A DNA stretch of 64,000 nt from Aedes albopictus (lineage: Eukaryota; Arthropoda; Insecta; Diptera; Culicidae). The translations under genes were made by a program, and so were the position numbers. Location: NCBI RefSeq assembly GCF_035046485.1, contig NC_085137.1, forward strand, positions 483,098,252 through 483,162,251. The letters are read 5' to 3'. Positions 37,470 through 49,199 of the stretch are shown here, one piece after another. The notes below the pieces were generated by a model. The model was not told the origin of the DNA. It searched no databases and was given only the letters and a program-made list of their open reading frames with translations. The first letter of the stretch is position 1; each line of letters begins with the position of its first letter.

Positions 37470-38790
37470 TTTGCAGAAAATCACTTGAGAAATTCTCTGA
37501 TAAATCTCTGGAGGAACTTCTTGAGAAATCACTGGAGAAATTCGCGAAGAAATCCTCAGAAGAACTCTTGAAGGAATTCCTGAAGACATTCCTGAATAAA
37601 TGGTAGAACTCCTGGAGGAATGCCTGAAAAAAATCGTGCTTTATCCTCGCAGGAATTTCTACCGCAATAAACACGGTTATTCCTGGTAACATTCAGGGGC
37701 AGTCTTTAATTACATAAGGTACTTCTGTATAAATCTAAGCAGGAGCTTCTAGAGAAATACGTGCACTGGTGGAATCCTAGTTGGATTTTCAAGAAGGGTC
37801 AAGGGTCATAGTGAGAATCCATGGAAAAAAAAAACAGGTTGAATTCCTGAAGTAATTAAAAAAAATATCCTGGATGCATTCCAGGAAGAATTCCTGGAAA
37901 AATCAAATAAGAAATATCTGGAGGAATCTTTGAAGAAATTTCTAGTGTAATTCTATCTGTTATTCTTGGAGAAATCCTTACAATATTTTTTTAAAGAATT
38001 ACTTCTGTATCTCAGGAGGAAATTTCCAAGGAATCTCTAGAGAAACTTCTGGAAAAATCACAGAAGTTTTTCTAGCGGAATATGAAGAGGAAATCTTTTG
38101 GAAACTCCGTCAAATTGTGCTGGATGAACTGCAGCAAGAATACCATGGTGAATCTTGGCAAACACCCCAAGTAACACACTTGTCACAGCGGCGCAAGTTT
38201 TCATGACGCAGAAGTCACTGCGATTTACTTCTAGCAAGTAAGGATTCATTTGTTAGAAGTAAGTCACAATGACTCCTGCGCAACAAAACCTGCGCCACCG
38301 TGAGTCTTCTGCGACACATGTGTTATTTGGGACTCTTCCAAAAGCAATAGTTGAAATATTGGAACTTTTTGGAGAATCCTTGCAGGAGTAACTGGAGAAA
38401 TTCTAGTAGAAATTTTAAGAGGAACGACAGAATTAAACCTTGGAAAAATCTTGGACAGAATAAATCATGAAAAGCAAATCTCTTTGGAGAATCCTACAGA
38501 AATCCTTTGAGAAACCACAGGGAAAATTTTATGGAGGAATCATATCAAGAACATCTGGAGCAATTAAGGCACGTGTTCCTAAAGATGTCATAGCAGATAT
38601 AAAACTCAGTAAGAATTTATTGATGAGATAGAAGATTGAAGGATCCTTGGATAAATATCCTTAGAGAACTTCAGCATGAATCACATGAGGTATTTCATGA
38701 GGCACTCAACCAGGAACTCCTGGGTGAATTCCCAAATTATTTGTAGAGGAATCCCGAGAGGAATTCCTGGAGGCATCATCGGATTATAAT
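37470..38790. repeat. Degenerate GGAATTTCTGGAGG repeat array inside the pogo-like element
   Basis: Same repeat vocabulary as 23880-29370 and 48000-49150 (AAATCTCTGGAGGAA, GGAATTCCTGGAGG). It is split by the MITE at 38166-38331. Confidence 0.65.
38166..38331. mobile_element. 166-bp MITE, CCCAAGTAACACAC ends, AC 2-bp duplication
   Basis: Ends read CCCAAGTAACACAC and its near-complement GTGTTATTTGGG. AC flanks at 38164-38165 and 38332-38333. It shares length, termini and the word GCGCAAGTTTT with the 167-bp element at 60904-61070. Confidence 0.8.
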
Positions 38791-39400
38791 TTTGCCTGCG
38801 TCACAAAGATTTCTTACTTATAATCACACCAATAGATAACGCTTGACGTTTGACCAGTTGTAGATGCAAAAAAGGAGAAGAATCTTGATTTGTGTGACAT
38901 TGGCTTAAATAGTTAAATAAAAAGAGACATGCTAAGTATTCGACTTTTGTATGATCCTGCAAACTTTTAAAAATATATTAAATTCAATGATGAAAAAATA
39001 TGTATAAGAAAGGCTGGAAATCACTGTTGGGTGATTAACATAATCTTTTTGGTAATTTTCTTTTCAAAATATGTATTTAAAACGAAATTCGTGAAAAAAA
39101 ATTTTTGCTTCGATATAACGTAACTTCGATATAACGTAACGAAAATAAAATTGCAGTTACGTTATATCGAGGTATGACTGTAATCACATTTGAAAAAAAA
39201 ATGGTAAAAAAGTATAGCCCTTGAAAAATGCAGAAAAAAATGAAGAAATTAAGAATACAAAGTGTCTTATCTAGTCAAGGTCTACTCGAGCTGGCACCAA
39301 AAATGGTCTTCTATCTCATTCCCGTCCAGCTAAACACGGACCAATAAAGAACGAGTTTATTCATGCACTTCACCATATACCTAATGCCCATTTGGTTTTA

Positions 39401-39612
39401 CACCCAAACCTTATTTTACGTCCACTATTGGCTTAGCGAAAAAAATTTCTACCGACAAAATAATGATCAAAATATACATTTTTATATTTTTGTACACTTC
39501 TCCCAATCACGAAGATGTTTTAAAAAATATGAAACGGTTGAGTTTGCTCATTGTCTTAGCGGAAGAATTTTTTGTCGCTTAGCCAAGCATGGACGTAAAA
39601 AAGGACGAGGTG
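39401..39612. mobile_element. 212-bp MITE, TA duplication (copy 1)
   Basis: Starts CACCCAAACCTTATTTTACG and ends with the complement of CACCTCGTCCTTTTTTACG. TA at 39399-39400 and 39613-39614. It is about 85-90% identical by eye to 48197-48409, in the same orientation. Confidence 0.85.
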
Positions 39613-39924
39613 TAATAACAAATTTATAAATTTAGTCTATATTAAAAAAAGGAATGGTGTTTGTATGTCACGAATAACCTCGGGAACAGGTCAACGGATT
39701 TCCACCAGTCTTTCAGGGTTTCATCTGTGCAGAGCTCCGACGTGTTCGTACAAAAAATAATAATTGGAAAAATGGACCGGAAACGCACCGAAAACGAGAA
39801 AGTTTGGAATTCCAATTGGCGGGGCAGTTTTCTACAGAGCTGCATGTCAAAAAACACAGTGGGTAGGCAGAACGACGTTTGACAGGACAGCTAGTTATTA
39901 ATAAAGTTATGAATTTAAGAATTC

Positions 39925-40055
39925 AAAAAACCGCGTAAAAAAGTTTAATCATTTCTCGACGAATCATGCAAAAATGAGACGATGATTTTTTTTTGTATGG
40001 ATTTTTTATTTACGCGGCCGCGTAAATGAAAACCGCGTAAAAAAATACCTGACTG
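39925..40055. mobile_element. Fragment of a second pogo-like element
   Basis: The right end on the complementary strand reads CAGTCAGGTATTTTTTTACG, with internal repeats of CCGCGTAAA and a NotI-like CGCGGCCGCG palindrome. TA follows at 40056-40057. The left terminus is missing or diverged. Confidence 0.5.
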
Positions 40056-40326
40056 TATACCTATTCAACATCTGGATTCCAGACATGGTATCAAAAGAAC
40101 AATGTGTTCAAATAAGAATGCAGCATTCTCATAGTGGTGCTATGTTTTGCATCCGTTAGCCTACACGTTTTATTTTTATCGAAGAATTTTCTTTTTTTTT
40201 TGACAAAATCTAGTTTTTCCGAGTAGATCACTCCTGAAAATTGTTGACGTAAAAAGTTTTACTTTGTTTTGTTTTTTTTTTTTCAAGCTATCGAATATAA
40301 AGTATTTATTCAATCAACAATGTCAC

Positions 40327-40602
40327 TTTTCTGTTAGCGGTTTCTTAAACGAAACAGACCGACCCGGCGGAACTCAACGACACGTTATAGGAACTCGAAA
40401 CGGGGTAGTGTGATTTGCGGTTGGTAAGATGCGCTAAGCGAACTGGTCAGGTTGATGGTTCAGATTAGACTGATGTCTCCTTTATTAGTTTGCTCTCTCG
40501 AGCCCTTTGGCCCAACCGATCAGAGCATCGGCTATCTACCCGAAATCTACCGACTCGAATGTCGGTTTACATCGAACGCATGGAATGCGCAGGTATATAT
40601 CA
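40327..40602 (-). repeat. 3' LTR of the gypsy element
   Basis: 276 bp, nearly identical to 52537-52812. On the sense strand it begins TGATATATACCTGCGC. Differences from the other LTR are one near 40338 and two near 40520. Confidence 0.9.
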
Positions 40603-40758
40603 ATCCTTCCCCCTTTCGGAGGTTTCTTTATAACACTCGTTTTAAATTTAACCAAGTAACAACTAGTTAAAAACATTTCCAAATCAATTCTGAACTTGAC
40701 TATCCGAAAGCTTTATATAAAACAACTAGCTAAAAATCTGAATTCAATTTAAACTTAA

Positions 40759-41373
40759 CCCTCTAATACCCAAATTTTTGATTTTGATCTAAACATCATT
40801 TTTCGTCATCTAGAATCGATTTAAGCATGTTTTGGAAGATGATTCGTTTCAATTCTCGATTTTGTAAATTTCGGTTTTTGACTTTTCTAATTTTTATTTT
40901 TGAACATCCCCCCACTTTTATATTTTTCTTGGAAGTCTTTTCGAGATACGGATTTTTTGAGACGAAAACATTTTGAGATTTTATGACCATTGTTGAAATA
41001 TTAATATTTTAATTTTTTTTCATGAAAAATTTTATTTTCCAAGTAATTTTAGGGAAAATAATTTTAGAGTGTATTCGACCCCCATAAACTATTCTACTAT
41101 AATAGAATGATTTGGGAAAAATTTAAAATATGTTAATTTTAGCGATTCAATACAAAATAAACAAGGACTTCTGAAAGGTGACTAAAACATCTATTTTTCA
41201 ATGATTTAAAAAAATGTAAATACGCTCTAAAAGACATCAAAAACCATTTTGAGATTTACAGAACAGTCCTCAATATCAGCCAAAAATATAAAAATTTTGA
41301 TTATCCACGAAACAAAAATTACAAAAATGCTCAAACTATACCCCGTCTAAAGGCGGGGTTGGGTATTAGAGGG
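40759..41373. mobile_element. 615-bp TTAA MITE (copy 2), nested in the gypsy element
   Basis: TIRs CCCTCTAATACCCAA; TTAA at 40755-40758 and 41374-41377. Inverted relative to copy 1 at 20205-21034. It lies between the end of pol and the 3' LTR of the gypsy element, so it arrived after the retrotransposon. Confidence 0.93.
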
Positions 41374-41378
41374 TTAAC

Positions 41379-41876
41379 TTATAACTCCGAAAATTCAAAT
41401 ATAATAATAATCGTCTTTACGGTTCGATTTCCGAGAGCGTTTTGACCTACGAAGCTCAACTGGATCACACGAGGAAACTGGGCGCCTTCGTTTTCTGCCT
41501 CCCCTTGGAGCCTCCGGTTCATGCTTTTCATCCAGCGGCTCAAATCGGGGATCCTCAATACGCTATCCTGTCCATCTCCATCCTCCCTTCGAACCAAAAC
41601 GTTCGGCCTTTGCCAGGTTGTGTTGGTCTTACTGATCCGGATTTGAGTTTTGTGCGTCATTGTTTCCACGTTTCCAACGCATATCTGAAAAACATTGCGA
41701 GAAATTTTTTTTATGAATGTGGCTTTTATCCATCTTGCCTTATGGTGGGGATTGTGGTTCGCATACCACACCTCGTCCCCTGGCATCAGATTGTCCAAAG
41801 CATCTCTCGAATCATCCGGAACATTCCCGCTTTGCTGCTTATCATGGACCTCATCATGTAATTGTGGCTCTACCAT
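41379..41876 (-). pseudogene. Gypsy pol C-terminal tail (GPY/F-like module)
   Basis: This frame continues in the same phase as the main pol frame, downstream of a stop codon at 41913-41915. Residues around GDEVWYANHNPHHKARWIKA, followed by a GNVE-type segment, look like the GPY/F module that follows the integrase core in many gypsy elements and contacts target DNA. The last residues run up to the TTAA edge of the nested MITE, so the natural C-terminus may have been altered by that insertion. Confidence 0.7.
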
Positions 41877-41912
41877 ATATTTTTTATAATGATTTCTCGG
41901 ATTAACTAAGTC

Positions 41913-43799
41913 TTAAATTGTCTTTGGTTTGAATGAGAAAATTTTTCCCGAGGGGAAGTATCCCTCTTTCGTCATATTATTATTTCTAAAGTTAAATAAA
42001 AACAAGTTTATCTGGTCTTCCAGATCGAACTCCGAAATGTTTGGGTCCATTAGAAACCTCCTTAGAACTTCCTTAACTGTTCTGACTAATCTTTCCGCTT
42101 GACCGTTACTAGAAGGATTATATGGTGGGCTTTTCATAACTTTTATTCCTTGTCTTTCAAGGAAGTTTACAAAGCCCCAGGAGTTGAAAGGTGGACCATT
42201 GTCCGACACCAAAACGTCCGGCAGCCCAAATCTTGCAAATAATGCCACCAATTTTTTTAATACTTTGTTACAATCCGTACCATTTCGCATGTATTCTACC
42301 TCAATCCATTTAGAAAAGCTATCGACAATTAACAAAAAGGTACGGTGTTCAAAAAAGAAAAAATCTATATGGATTCTACTAAAAGGCCTCGTAGTTGGTG
42401 TCCAAATGGATTCCTTAGGTTTCCGAACTATAGTCATACTATTGCATGCATCACAACTTTCCACATATTTCTCAATGTCGGCATTTATGCCGAACCAATA
42501 CACGGTATTCCGAGCTAATTGCTTCATTTTGACAATTCCCGCATGATTAGCATGCAATAGTTTTAAAATTTTCTTTTGGAATACTTCCGGAATAATTACT
42601 CTGTCCCTGAAAAGAAGACAGTCGTCTACTAATTCTAAATCAATGTAATTCGAAAAAACATCTGTGAACTTTCTGTCAACCCTTTCTGGCCAGCCTTTTA
42701 ACATGAATGACTTAATTGTTTGTAAAAATTCATCCTCCTTTGCTGCATTAGCGATCAGTTTTGAATCTATAGGTATATCTGTACTAAAATTTATACTCTT
42801 GATTACATCAATGTCTAAATTTTCAGGGACGGCTTGTTGTAAGGGGAATCTCGAACAAAAATCCGCATTCCCTAATTTATGTGAGGGTCTGTAAATAATG
42901 TTGAAGTCATATATTGCTAAATCCAAAACGAAACGTTGCAGCCTTGTCACATAAATCGAATTTCTACCCTCTTTACCGAAAATTCCCACCAAAGGTTTGT
43001 GATCCGTATATACTGTAAAATGTTGTCCGTAGAGATATTTGTGGAATTTTTTTATGGTGCAAACCAAAGCCAAAGCCTCTAAATGTAAAATGGGGTATTT
43101 CCTCTGGGCAGGATTTAACGAAAATGATGTAAAGCATATCGGCTTTTCCGTATTATCTACCACGTGAGCTATTAAGCCTCCTAAACCGTAGCTTGAAGCG
43201 TCTGAGATTACTACCATGGGTTTCTTTGGGTCGTAGAACTCTAGAAAATCTGTTTCAATTAGCAAATTTTTACTCTCAACAAAGGCTTTCTGGCAGTTGT
43301 CGTCCCAGACGAACTTTACGTTATTTTTCAACAAATTGTATAATGGAAATAACTTAGACGACAAGTTCGGTATAAACCGGTGATAATAGTTTAACAACCC
43401 CAAAAATGACTTTAACTCTGACTCATTTTTCGGAGCATTTGCTTTCTCAATCGTTGAAATTTTGTCAGGGCAAGGTCTGAGCCCTTTATCGCTAATGATG
43501 TGCCCCAAATGAGTGAGTTCAGATACAAAAAATTTGCACTTCTCAAAGTTAACTTTTATATTAGCATTAGCTAAACGATCTAATATTAACAAAAGCTTCG
43601 ATCTGCACTCTTCAACCGTTTTTCCAGCAATCAGAACGTCATCTAAATAGCATGATACATGTTCTATTCCTTCCAGTACTTTATCCATGACCTGCTGGAA
43701 AATTGCGGCACTAGACGAAGCTCCCTGTGGTAGTCTGTTATATTTATATAAACCTTTCATCGTATTTATTATCACAAACCTTTTAGATCTCTCTGTCAA
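41913..43799 (-). pseudogene. Gypsy pol: RT palm, RNase H, integrase
   Basis: 628-codon frame, in phase with the fragments before and after it. Residues 51-54 are the YLDD catalytic motif of reverse transcriptase. RNase H residues Asp200, Glu241 and Asp266 are present. Integrase has the H2C2 zinc finger (His416, His419, Cys449, Cys452) and the catalytic triad Asp479, Asp533, Glu569 with the expected 35-residue spacing. Its apparent start Met is only the first Met after an in-frame TAG at 43806-43808; the true protein began upstream. All visible catalytic residues are intact, so the lesions are few and probably recent. Confidence 0.92.
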
Positions 43800-43805
43800 C
43801 TCTAG

Positions 43806-44294
43806 CTATGTATATGCACCTTCAAGGTCAAGGGCACAGAATACTTTGCAGTCTGCTAAATTTGCGAATATGTCTTGTGGTGTTGGTAATGGATAGGTAT
43901 TTGGAACAATAGATTTATTAAGCGACACTTTGCAATCGATAACTAAACGAATCTCGTCATTCTTTTTTATTACTATAATTATTGGGGAAGCCCATTCACT
44001 CGTATCAATAGGAGTTATGTCTTTTTCTTTTTCCAACTTATACAAATACACAGAAACTTTATCCTTCAGTCTGTAAGGAACGTCGTACGCTTTCTTAAAT
44101 ATAGGCGTTTCATCCTTCATAACCAATTCCGCTTTAAACCCATGAATTGGCGAAGAAAAATCTTTTGTAAAAACATTTTTAAATTTGCTTTTTAACTCAT
44201 CAATTCCAATTTCAACAGTGCTTTTGCATATGCTATTTATCGCCTCTGTGTTATTGTATTTAACTGAAACAGTTGCTTCTCCTTCGATCTTCAA
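43806..44294 (-). pseudogene. Gypsy pol: protease/RT connection and RT fingers
   Basis: Contains the RT N-terminal region with PIIIVIKKNDEIRLVIDCK and the first catalytic Asp region, ending in ALDLEGAYT directly before the TAG stop at 43806-43808. At the upstream side the reading frame is offset by one base from the gag/protease frame ending at 44296. An aligned NGNRLKIEG-type segment in the second frame shows that the break falls within a conserved stretch, so a single-base indel near 44305 is likelier than programmed frameshifting. Confidence 0.85.
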
Positions 44295-44295
44295 T

Positions 44296-45123
44296 CTATT
44301 TCCGTTTATATACTACCATCAATGGTTCGCTATATTTACGCAAGGGATTGTCAAATTTCGACAAGTATCGCCTCTTGCTAATAACGGATACCGATGCCCC
44401 ACAATCCACCTCCATTTCTAGGAATTTACCCTCAATATCAACTTGTACTAAGCATGGATTACTAATCTTGTTTATGGAGGACACGTACATACACTGTAGA
44501 TTACCTGAATCACTATCCTCGCTTTCGTCATCGTCGTCGTTGGATCTCATCCGTTCCAGCAATTCCGAAATGTGCCTGTCCGCTGACGGCCCCGGCCTAT
44601 ATGAGTCCACCAGATTCACCGCGTCGCGGTTTAAATTTTTCAATTTGAAACACTTCTTCCTTATATGGCCCTTGATTCCGCAAAAGTTGCAGGTGATGTT
44701 AGAATAGTTCGGTCGCGGCCACTGGCGATACCCTCTGCGCTGTCCGTCCGGTGATTGGAAGTTGCTCGCTTCGGCCATCCGTCCTCCTCGGTTCAGCTGT
44801 GATCTGAATCCTAATCGACTCTTAACTGGACCTCTATTGTTATGACCGCTGACATTACCTCCAACCCCTTGATATTTCATCGACCAATTGTAAACTTGAG
44901 ATAATTTTCGCCCCGCTGTACCCTGTATCGCATTTGCTCTATCGTTAACCGCGGCAACCATACCATGTTGCCCAAAGTTTGCATGGTCGGTGGTTCCGGA
45001 ATTTGCGCGAGCCACCTCCCATGTTGTTACAATCATTTCGGCATTAGCTAAGGATAATTTGTCTTCGCTTAACAATCGTTGCCTAAGGTTCTTGTCCTTG
45101 ATACCGGCGATTAAACGATCCAA
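44296..45123 (-). pseudogene. Gypsy gag C-terminus (CCHC knuckle) and aspartic protease
   Basis: A retroviral-type zinc knuckle, Cys145-x2-Cys148-x4-His153-x4-Cys158, marks the nucleocapsid region that binds element RNA. An Asp240-Cys-Gly-Ala block is the protease active site; most family members have Ser at the second position. An acidic Asp/Ser stretch (residues 195-207) separates them. The Met at 45123 is not the natural start: the capsid part lies in the next fragment upstream. Confidence 0.88.
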
Positions 45124-45173
45124 AATGGCAACCTCTTTAAAGTTTTCAAACCCGCAAAACTCGGCTTGCAGTT

Positions 45174-45530
45174 TTAAATTTTAAATGAAATCCTCTGTAG
45201 TTTCATCTGTACACGGGTACTAAATTTGTACCTCTGTACTAGATCCGGATCAGTTTTATCCAGGCGATTTTTAAGTTTATTTACGATATCGTCCAGTGCT
45301 GCTTGTTCAAAATCCCCCGTGGGGTATAGAAGCTTGATTTCAGCAAAAATCACTGGGCCACTCATGGTTATAAAGTAGACCATTTTGTCCTCCTCCTTAA
45401 TGTTATTCACCCGGAAGAAATACTTCATCCGGGTAAACCAATCATTGAAGGATGTACCCTTGCGATAGGGTTCCAAAGTAAAGGCTACGCTGGAGCTCAT
45501 TGTGCGATCGAAACTAAAAATACTAATCAA
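45174..45530 (-). pseudogene. Gypsy gag N-terminus (capsid-like)
   Basis: Begins most plausibly at MSSSVAF (about 45500) rather than the Met at 45530. The segment SFNDWFTRMKYFF and a following helical region are typical of arthropod gypsy gag. The frame is lost near 45215 by an indel, and the correct phase then meets a stop near 45180 before capsid sequence resumes at about 45165. A nested foldback starts about 150 bp upstream, in the element's 5' untranslated region. Confidence 0.8.
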
Positions 45531-45919
45531 AAGGGTATTCCAACAATAAAAGAAAACCCCGAGGTATTATGCCGGATGAAAAACGCCCAATGGAATACAA
45601 TACAGTTCACAAAAGAATTCAAAATGTCACCAAGATTTCAAAATGTGCCGAAGAGAGCGCCAGCAGTGATGCAATTCAAGTTAACACGTACGTCCCCAAC
45701 CCCCATTTCGACGAAAATTTCAAAATTCAAATGGCTGGTTTTCGGTCATTTTTCAACGGATTTTAAAAATTTTTGCACCAATCGATCACAAATTCCTTCT
45801 AGTTTTAAGAACCGGAGTCCACTTTACGGAAGCTGTCATGGTTCCGGAATTATTCCGGGGAGTCGTGGGGTAACCTCCTTATCGCTCATGGTGGCCACAT
45901 TGTAACGTTAGCTAAAACC

Positions 45920-47760
45920 TCACATGCAGCATACCAATCTTCATGATTTTGCAAAACAGGAACTCTAGAAGGTATTACGAGACTTTCTGGACATATTGGC
46001 CACTATCGGAGATACTCCGGGAACTTGGTGCCCCCGGGGAAGTGGCCAGTTCGTGATTTTTTCTGAACCCTATCTTACGACATATCATTCTTCATGATTT
46101 TGCAAAAACAGGAACTCTAGAAGGTGTTTCTAGACTTTTGGACATATTGGCCACTATCGGAGATACTCCGAGAACCTGGTGCCCCCGGGGAAGTGGCCAG
46201 TTCATGTTTTTTTTTTTCTGAACCCTGTATTGCGACATATCATTCTTCATGATTTTGCAAAACAAAAACACTAAAATGCATTTCGAGACTTTCTGGACAT
46301 ATTGGCCACTATCGGAGATACACCTGGAACCTGGTGCCCCCGGGGAAGTGGCCAGTTCATGTTTTTTTTTCTGAACCCTGTATTGCGACATATCATTCTT
46401 CATGATTTTGCAAAACAAGAACTCTAGAATGCATTTCGAGACTTTCTGGAGTTAATGGCCACTATCGGAAATACTCCGGGAACCTGGTGCCTCCGGGGAA
46501 GTGACCAGTTCATGTTTTTTTCTGAACCCTGGCTTGCGACATATCATTCTTCATTATTTTGCGGAACAAGAACTTTAGAATGCGTTTCGAGACTTTTGGA
46601 CATATTGGCCACTATCGGAGATACTCCGGGAACCTGGTGCCCCCGGGAAAGTGGCCAGTTCGTGATTTTTTTTTTCTAAACCCTGTCTTGCGACACATCA
46701 TTCTCCATGATTTTGCAAAACATGAACTCTAGAATGCATTTCTAGACTCTCTAGAAATATTGGCCACAATTGAATGTACTGCGGGAACCTGGTGCCCCCG
46801 GTGAAGTGGCCAGTTCGTGTTTTTTTTCTGAATACTGTCTTCTGACATATCATTCTTCATGATTTTGCAAAACAAGAACTCTAGGATGCATTTCTAGACT
46901 TTCTGGACATATTGGCCACTATCGGAGATACTCCGGGAACTTGGTGCCCCCGGGAAAGTGGCCAGTTCGTGATTTTTTTCTGAACCCTATCTTATGACAT
47001 ATCATTCTTCATGATTTTGCAAAACATGAGCTCTTGAAGATATTTTGAGATTTTCTGGAAATATTGGCCTCTATCAGAGGGACTTCGGGAACCTGGTGCT
47101 CCTGGGGAAGTGGCCAGTTCGTGTTTTTTCTGAACCCTGTATTGCGACATATCATTCTTCATGATTTTGCAAAAACAGAACTCTAGAAGGTATTACGAGA
47201 CTTTCTGTACATATTGGCCACTATCGGAGATACACCGGGAACCTGATGTCCCCAGGGAAGTGGCCAGTCCGTGATTTTTCTCTGAATCCTGTATTGCGAC
47301 ATATCATTCTTCATGATTTTGCAAAAGAAGAACTCTAGAATGTATTTAGAAACTTTCTGGACATATTGGCCACTATCAGAGGGACTCCGGGAACCTGGTG
47401 CCCCCGGGGAAGTGGCCAGTTCGTGTTTTTTGTATGTCTTGCCACAGAATTGATTTACTGAAGTACTGGAACTTGGTTCCCCGAGGAAGTGGCCAATTTT
47501 TGATTCCCTCTGAAGCCTGTTTTGCGACATACATATCAATCTTCTTGACTTTGCAAAACAAGAACTGTAGGAAACTTTTGGAGAATTTTCGGATATACAG
47601 ACCACTATCAGAGGAGCTCAGAGAACCTGATTATTCCAAGGGAGCCACCAGTTCGTTATTTTGAAAACGGTCTTGCAACATTTCAACCGTCATAATATTG
47701 CAAAACAAGAACTCTAGAAGATATTTAAGGTATTTTTGTCATGTTAGCCACAATCAGGAG
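45920..47760 (+). repeat. About 152-bp satellite, left arm, roughly 12 units
   Basis: The anchor TCTTCATGATTTTGC recurs near 45938, 46088, 46244, 46397, 46548, 46702, 46854, 47006, 47156 and 47308. Each unit also contains ACATATTGGCCACTATCGGA, GTGCCCCCGGGGAAGTGGCC and TGCGACATATCATTC. Units are least diverged near the outer end and decay toward the centre. Confidence 0.9.
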
Positions 47761-47999
47761 ATACTTCGAGATACTTTTTTGACCCCGGTTTCATGACATA
47801 TCAATACAACAACTTTGGACATATTGGCGAGTCCTTCAGGAACCTGTTTTCTGATAAGAGGCCAAATTGTGAAAATTTTCTAATCCTTGTATTTCGACAC
47901 ATCAATATTCATAATTTTTCCTCCTCAAGCGGTTTACAGTTAACACAAATAATTCCTTAGGGAAAAGGTTTGTGGGATATCTCATTGGATGTCGCTCGA

Positions 48000-49150
48000 T
48001 TATGTTCTGAATTTGAAGGAAGTATTTTTTAGAGGTTCTTCAAAGAGTTTATCTTTAGGAATTCTTATGAAATTCTTCCAAACAGTTCCTCAGTTTACCT
48101 CCAAAAGTACTTTCAGGATATTTCGACGAATGGGATATTTACATGTAGTTTCTTGATATTTCCAGATATCCATATCCAGATATACATTTCCAGATACACC
48201 TAAACCTTATTTTACGTCCACTATTGACTTGGCGAAATAAAATTCTACAGTCAAAATAATAATCAATATAGACATTTTTATATTTTTGTACACTTCTCCT
48301 AATCATGGAGATTTTTTAAAAAATATAAAAATGTTGAGTTTGCTCATTGTTATGGCCGTAGAATTTTTTGTCGCTTTGCCAAGCATGGACGTAAAAAAAG
48401 GACGAGGTGTATCCAGATTTCTAGATATTATCCAAAATTACTTTTTTGTTTTCCCTACTGAGTTTCTCTCTGGGATTCCTCCAATGATTAGGTTATCTTT
48501 TGGATTTCGGTGTGAAGTTCTTATTGGGACACCTAAAGTAATGTTTGACGTCTGTGAATTTTCCAGGAACTGCTTCTAGGATTTACCCAGGTGCCAATTT
48601 TTAAATTCCTCCGCCAGGAGTTGATATATTTTTTCGAAGAATGAACTCTGGGTTTTACTTTCTGAAATTGCCCCAGGAGTTCCTTCTGAAATTCACCCAG
48701 ATTATTATTTGGATATTCCTGTAAGAGTTCCCCCGGCGTTTTCTTCAAAAGCTCCTATGATAATTGTTCCAGGACTTTTTTTTCTTTAATAATTCCTTTT
48801 GAAACTTCTACATGAGTTCCCACAGAATTTCTGCTTGGGATTTTTTCATAAAAAAAGTGAAATTCTATCCATTTTGAAGTTCCATCTGCGATTCATAGAA
48901 GAGGTCCTTTTGGTATTCTTCCAAGGAATCTTTCTGAGATTTATCCATGGATTTCTGCAGGAGTTCCTTTTGAGGTTCCTCCAGGACTTCCTGTAAGGAT
49001 TCCTAGTTTCTTCTAGAGTACTTTTCATCCTTGCCCTGATTCTTAGATTTCTGCAAATGCTTCTGTTAAATTTCCTCCAAAATCGTCTCTGGAATTTCTC
49101 CAAGATTTCCTACTAGGTTTACACTAAAAGCTTCTCCCGAGAATCCCAAA
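48000..49150. repeat. Degenerate CCTCCAGGAGTTCC repeat in the foldback centre
   Basis: Words such as TTCTGAAATTCACCCAG, AGGAGTTCCTTTTGA and TTCCTCCAGGACTTCC recur irregularly. It is the same repeat class as 5110-5885, 23880-29370 and 37470-38790. A further patch lies at about 49390-49640. Confidence 0.6.
48197..48409. mobile_element. 213-bp MITE, TA duplication (copy 2), nested in the foldback centre
   Basis: Matches 39401-39612. TA at 48195-48196 and 48410-48411. It shows that the foldback's non-satellite centre has received its own insertion. Confidence 0.85.
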
Positions 49151-49199
49151 CGAGTCGATTCCGGCAAGGTTTCCTGAGTACCTACCTCTGATAATGGCC

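Larger units (their letters stand above)
37044..39180. mobile_element. 2.1-kb pogo/Tigger-like TIR element without transposase
   Basis: Ends read CAGTCATACCTCGATATAAC on both strands, the CAGT..ACCTCG..TA pattern of pogo/Tigger termini. TA flanks at 37042-37043 and 39181-39182. CTCGATATAACGTAAC is repeated four times at the left and about three times at the right. The interior (37470-38790) is mainly the degenerate GGAATTTCTGGAGG repeat plus a nested 166-bp MITE. It would depend on transposase supplied elsewhere. Confidence 0.85.

Noticed and set aside
37021..39200. CTCGATATAACGTAAC iterations as a CRISPR-like or regulatory array
   Set aside because: They sit at both ends in inverted orientation as part of TA-flanked pogo-like termini, without unique spacers.
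40321..40602. LTR starting at TG (40321)
   Set aside because: The other LTR reads CGACAC at that place. The GTCAC repeat outside both LTRs fits better with boundaries at 40327 and 52812.
41442..42546. Plus-strand frames of 120-139 codons over the gypsy element
   Set aside because: They are antisense to pol, which has clear catalytic motifs on the minus strand.
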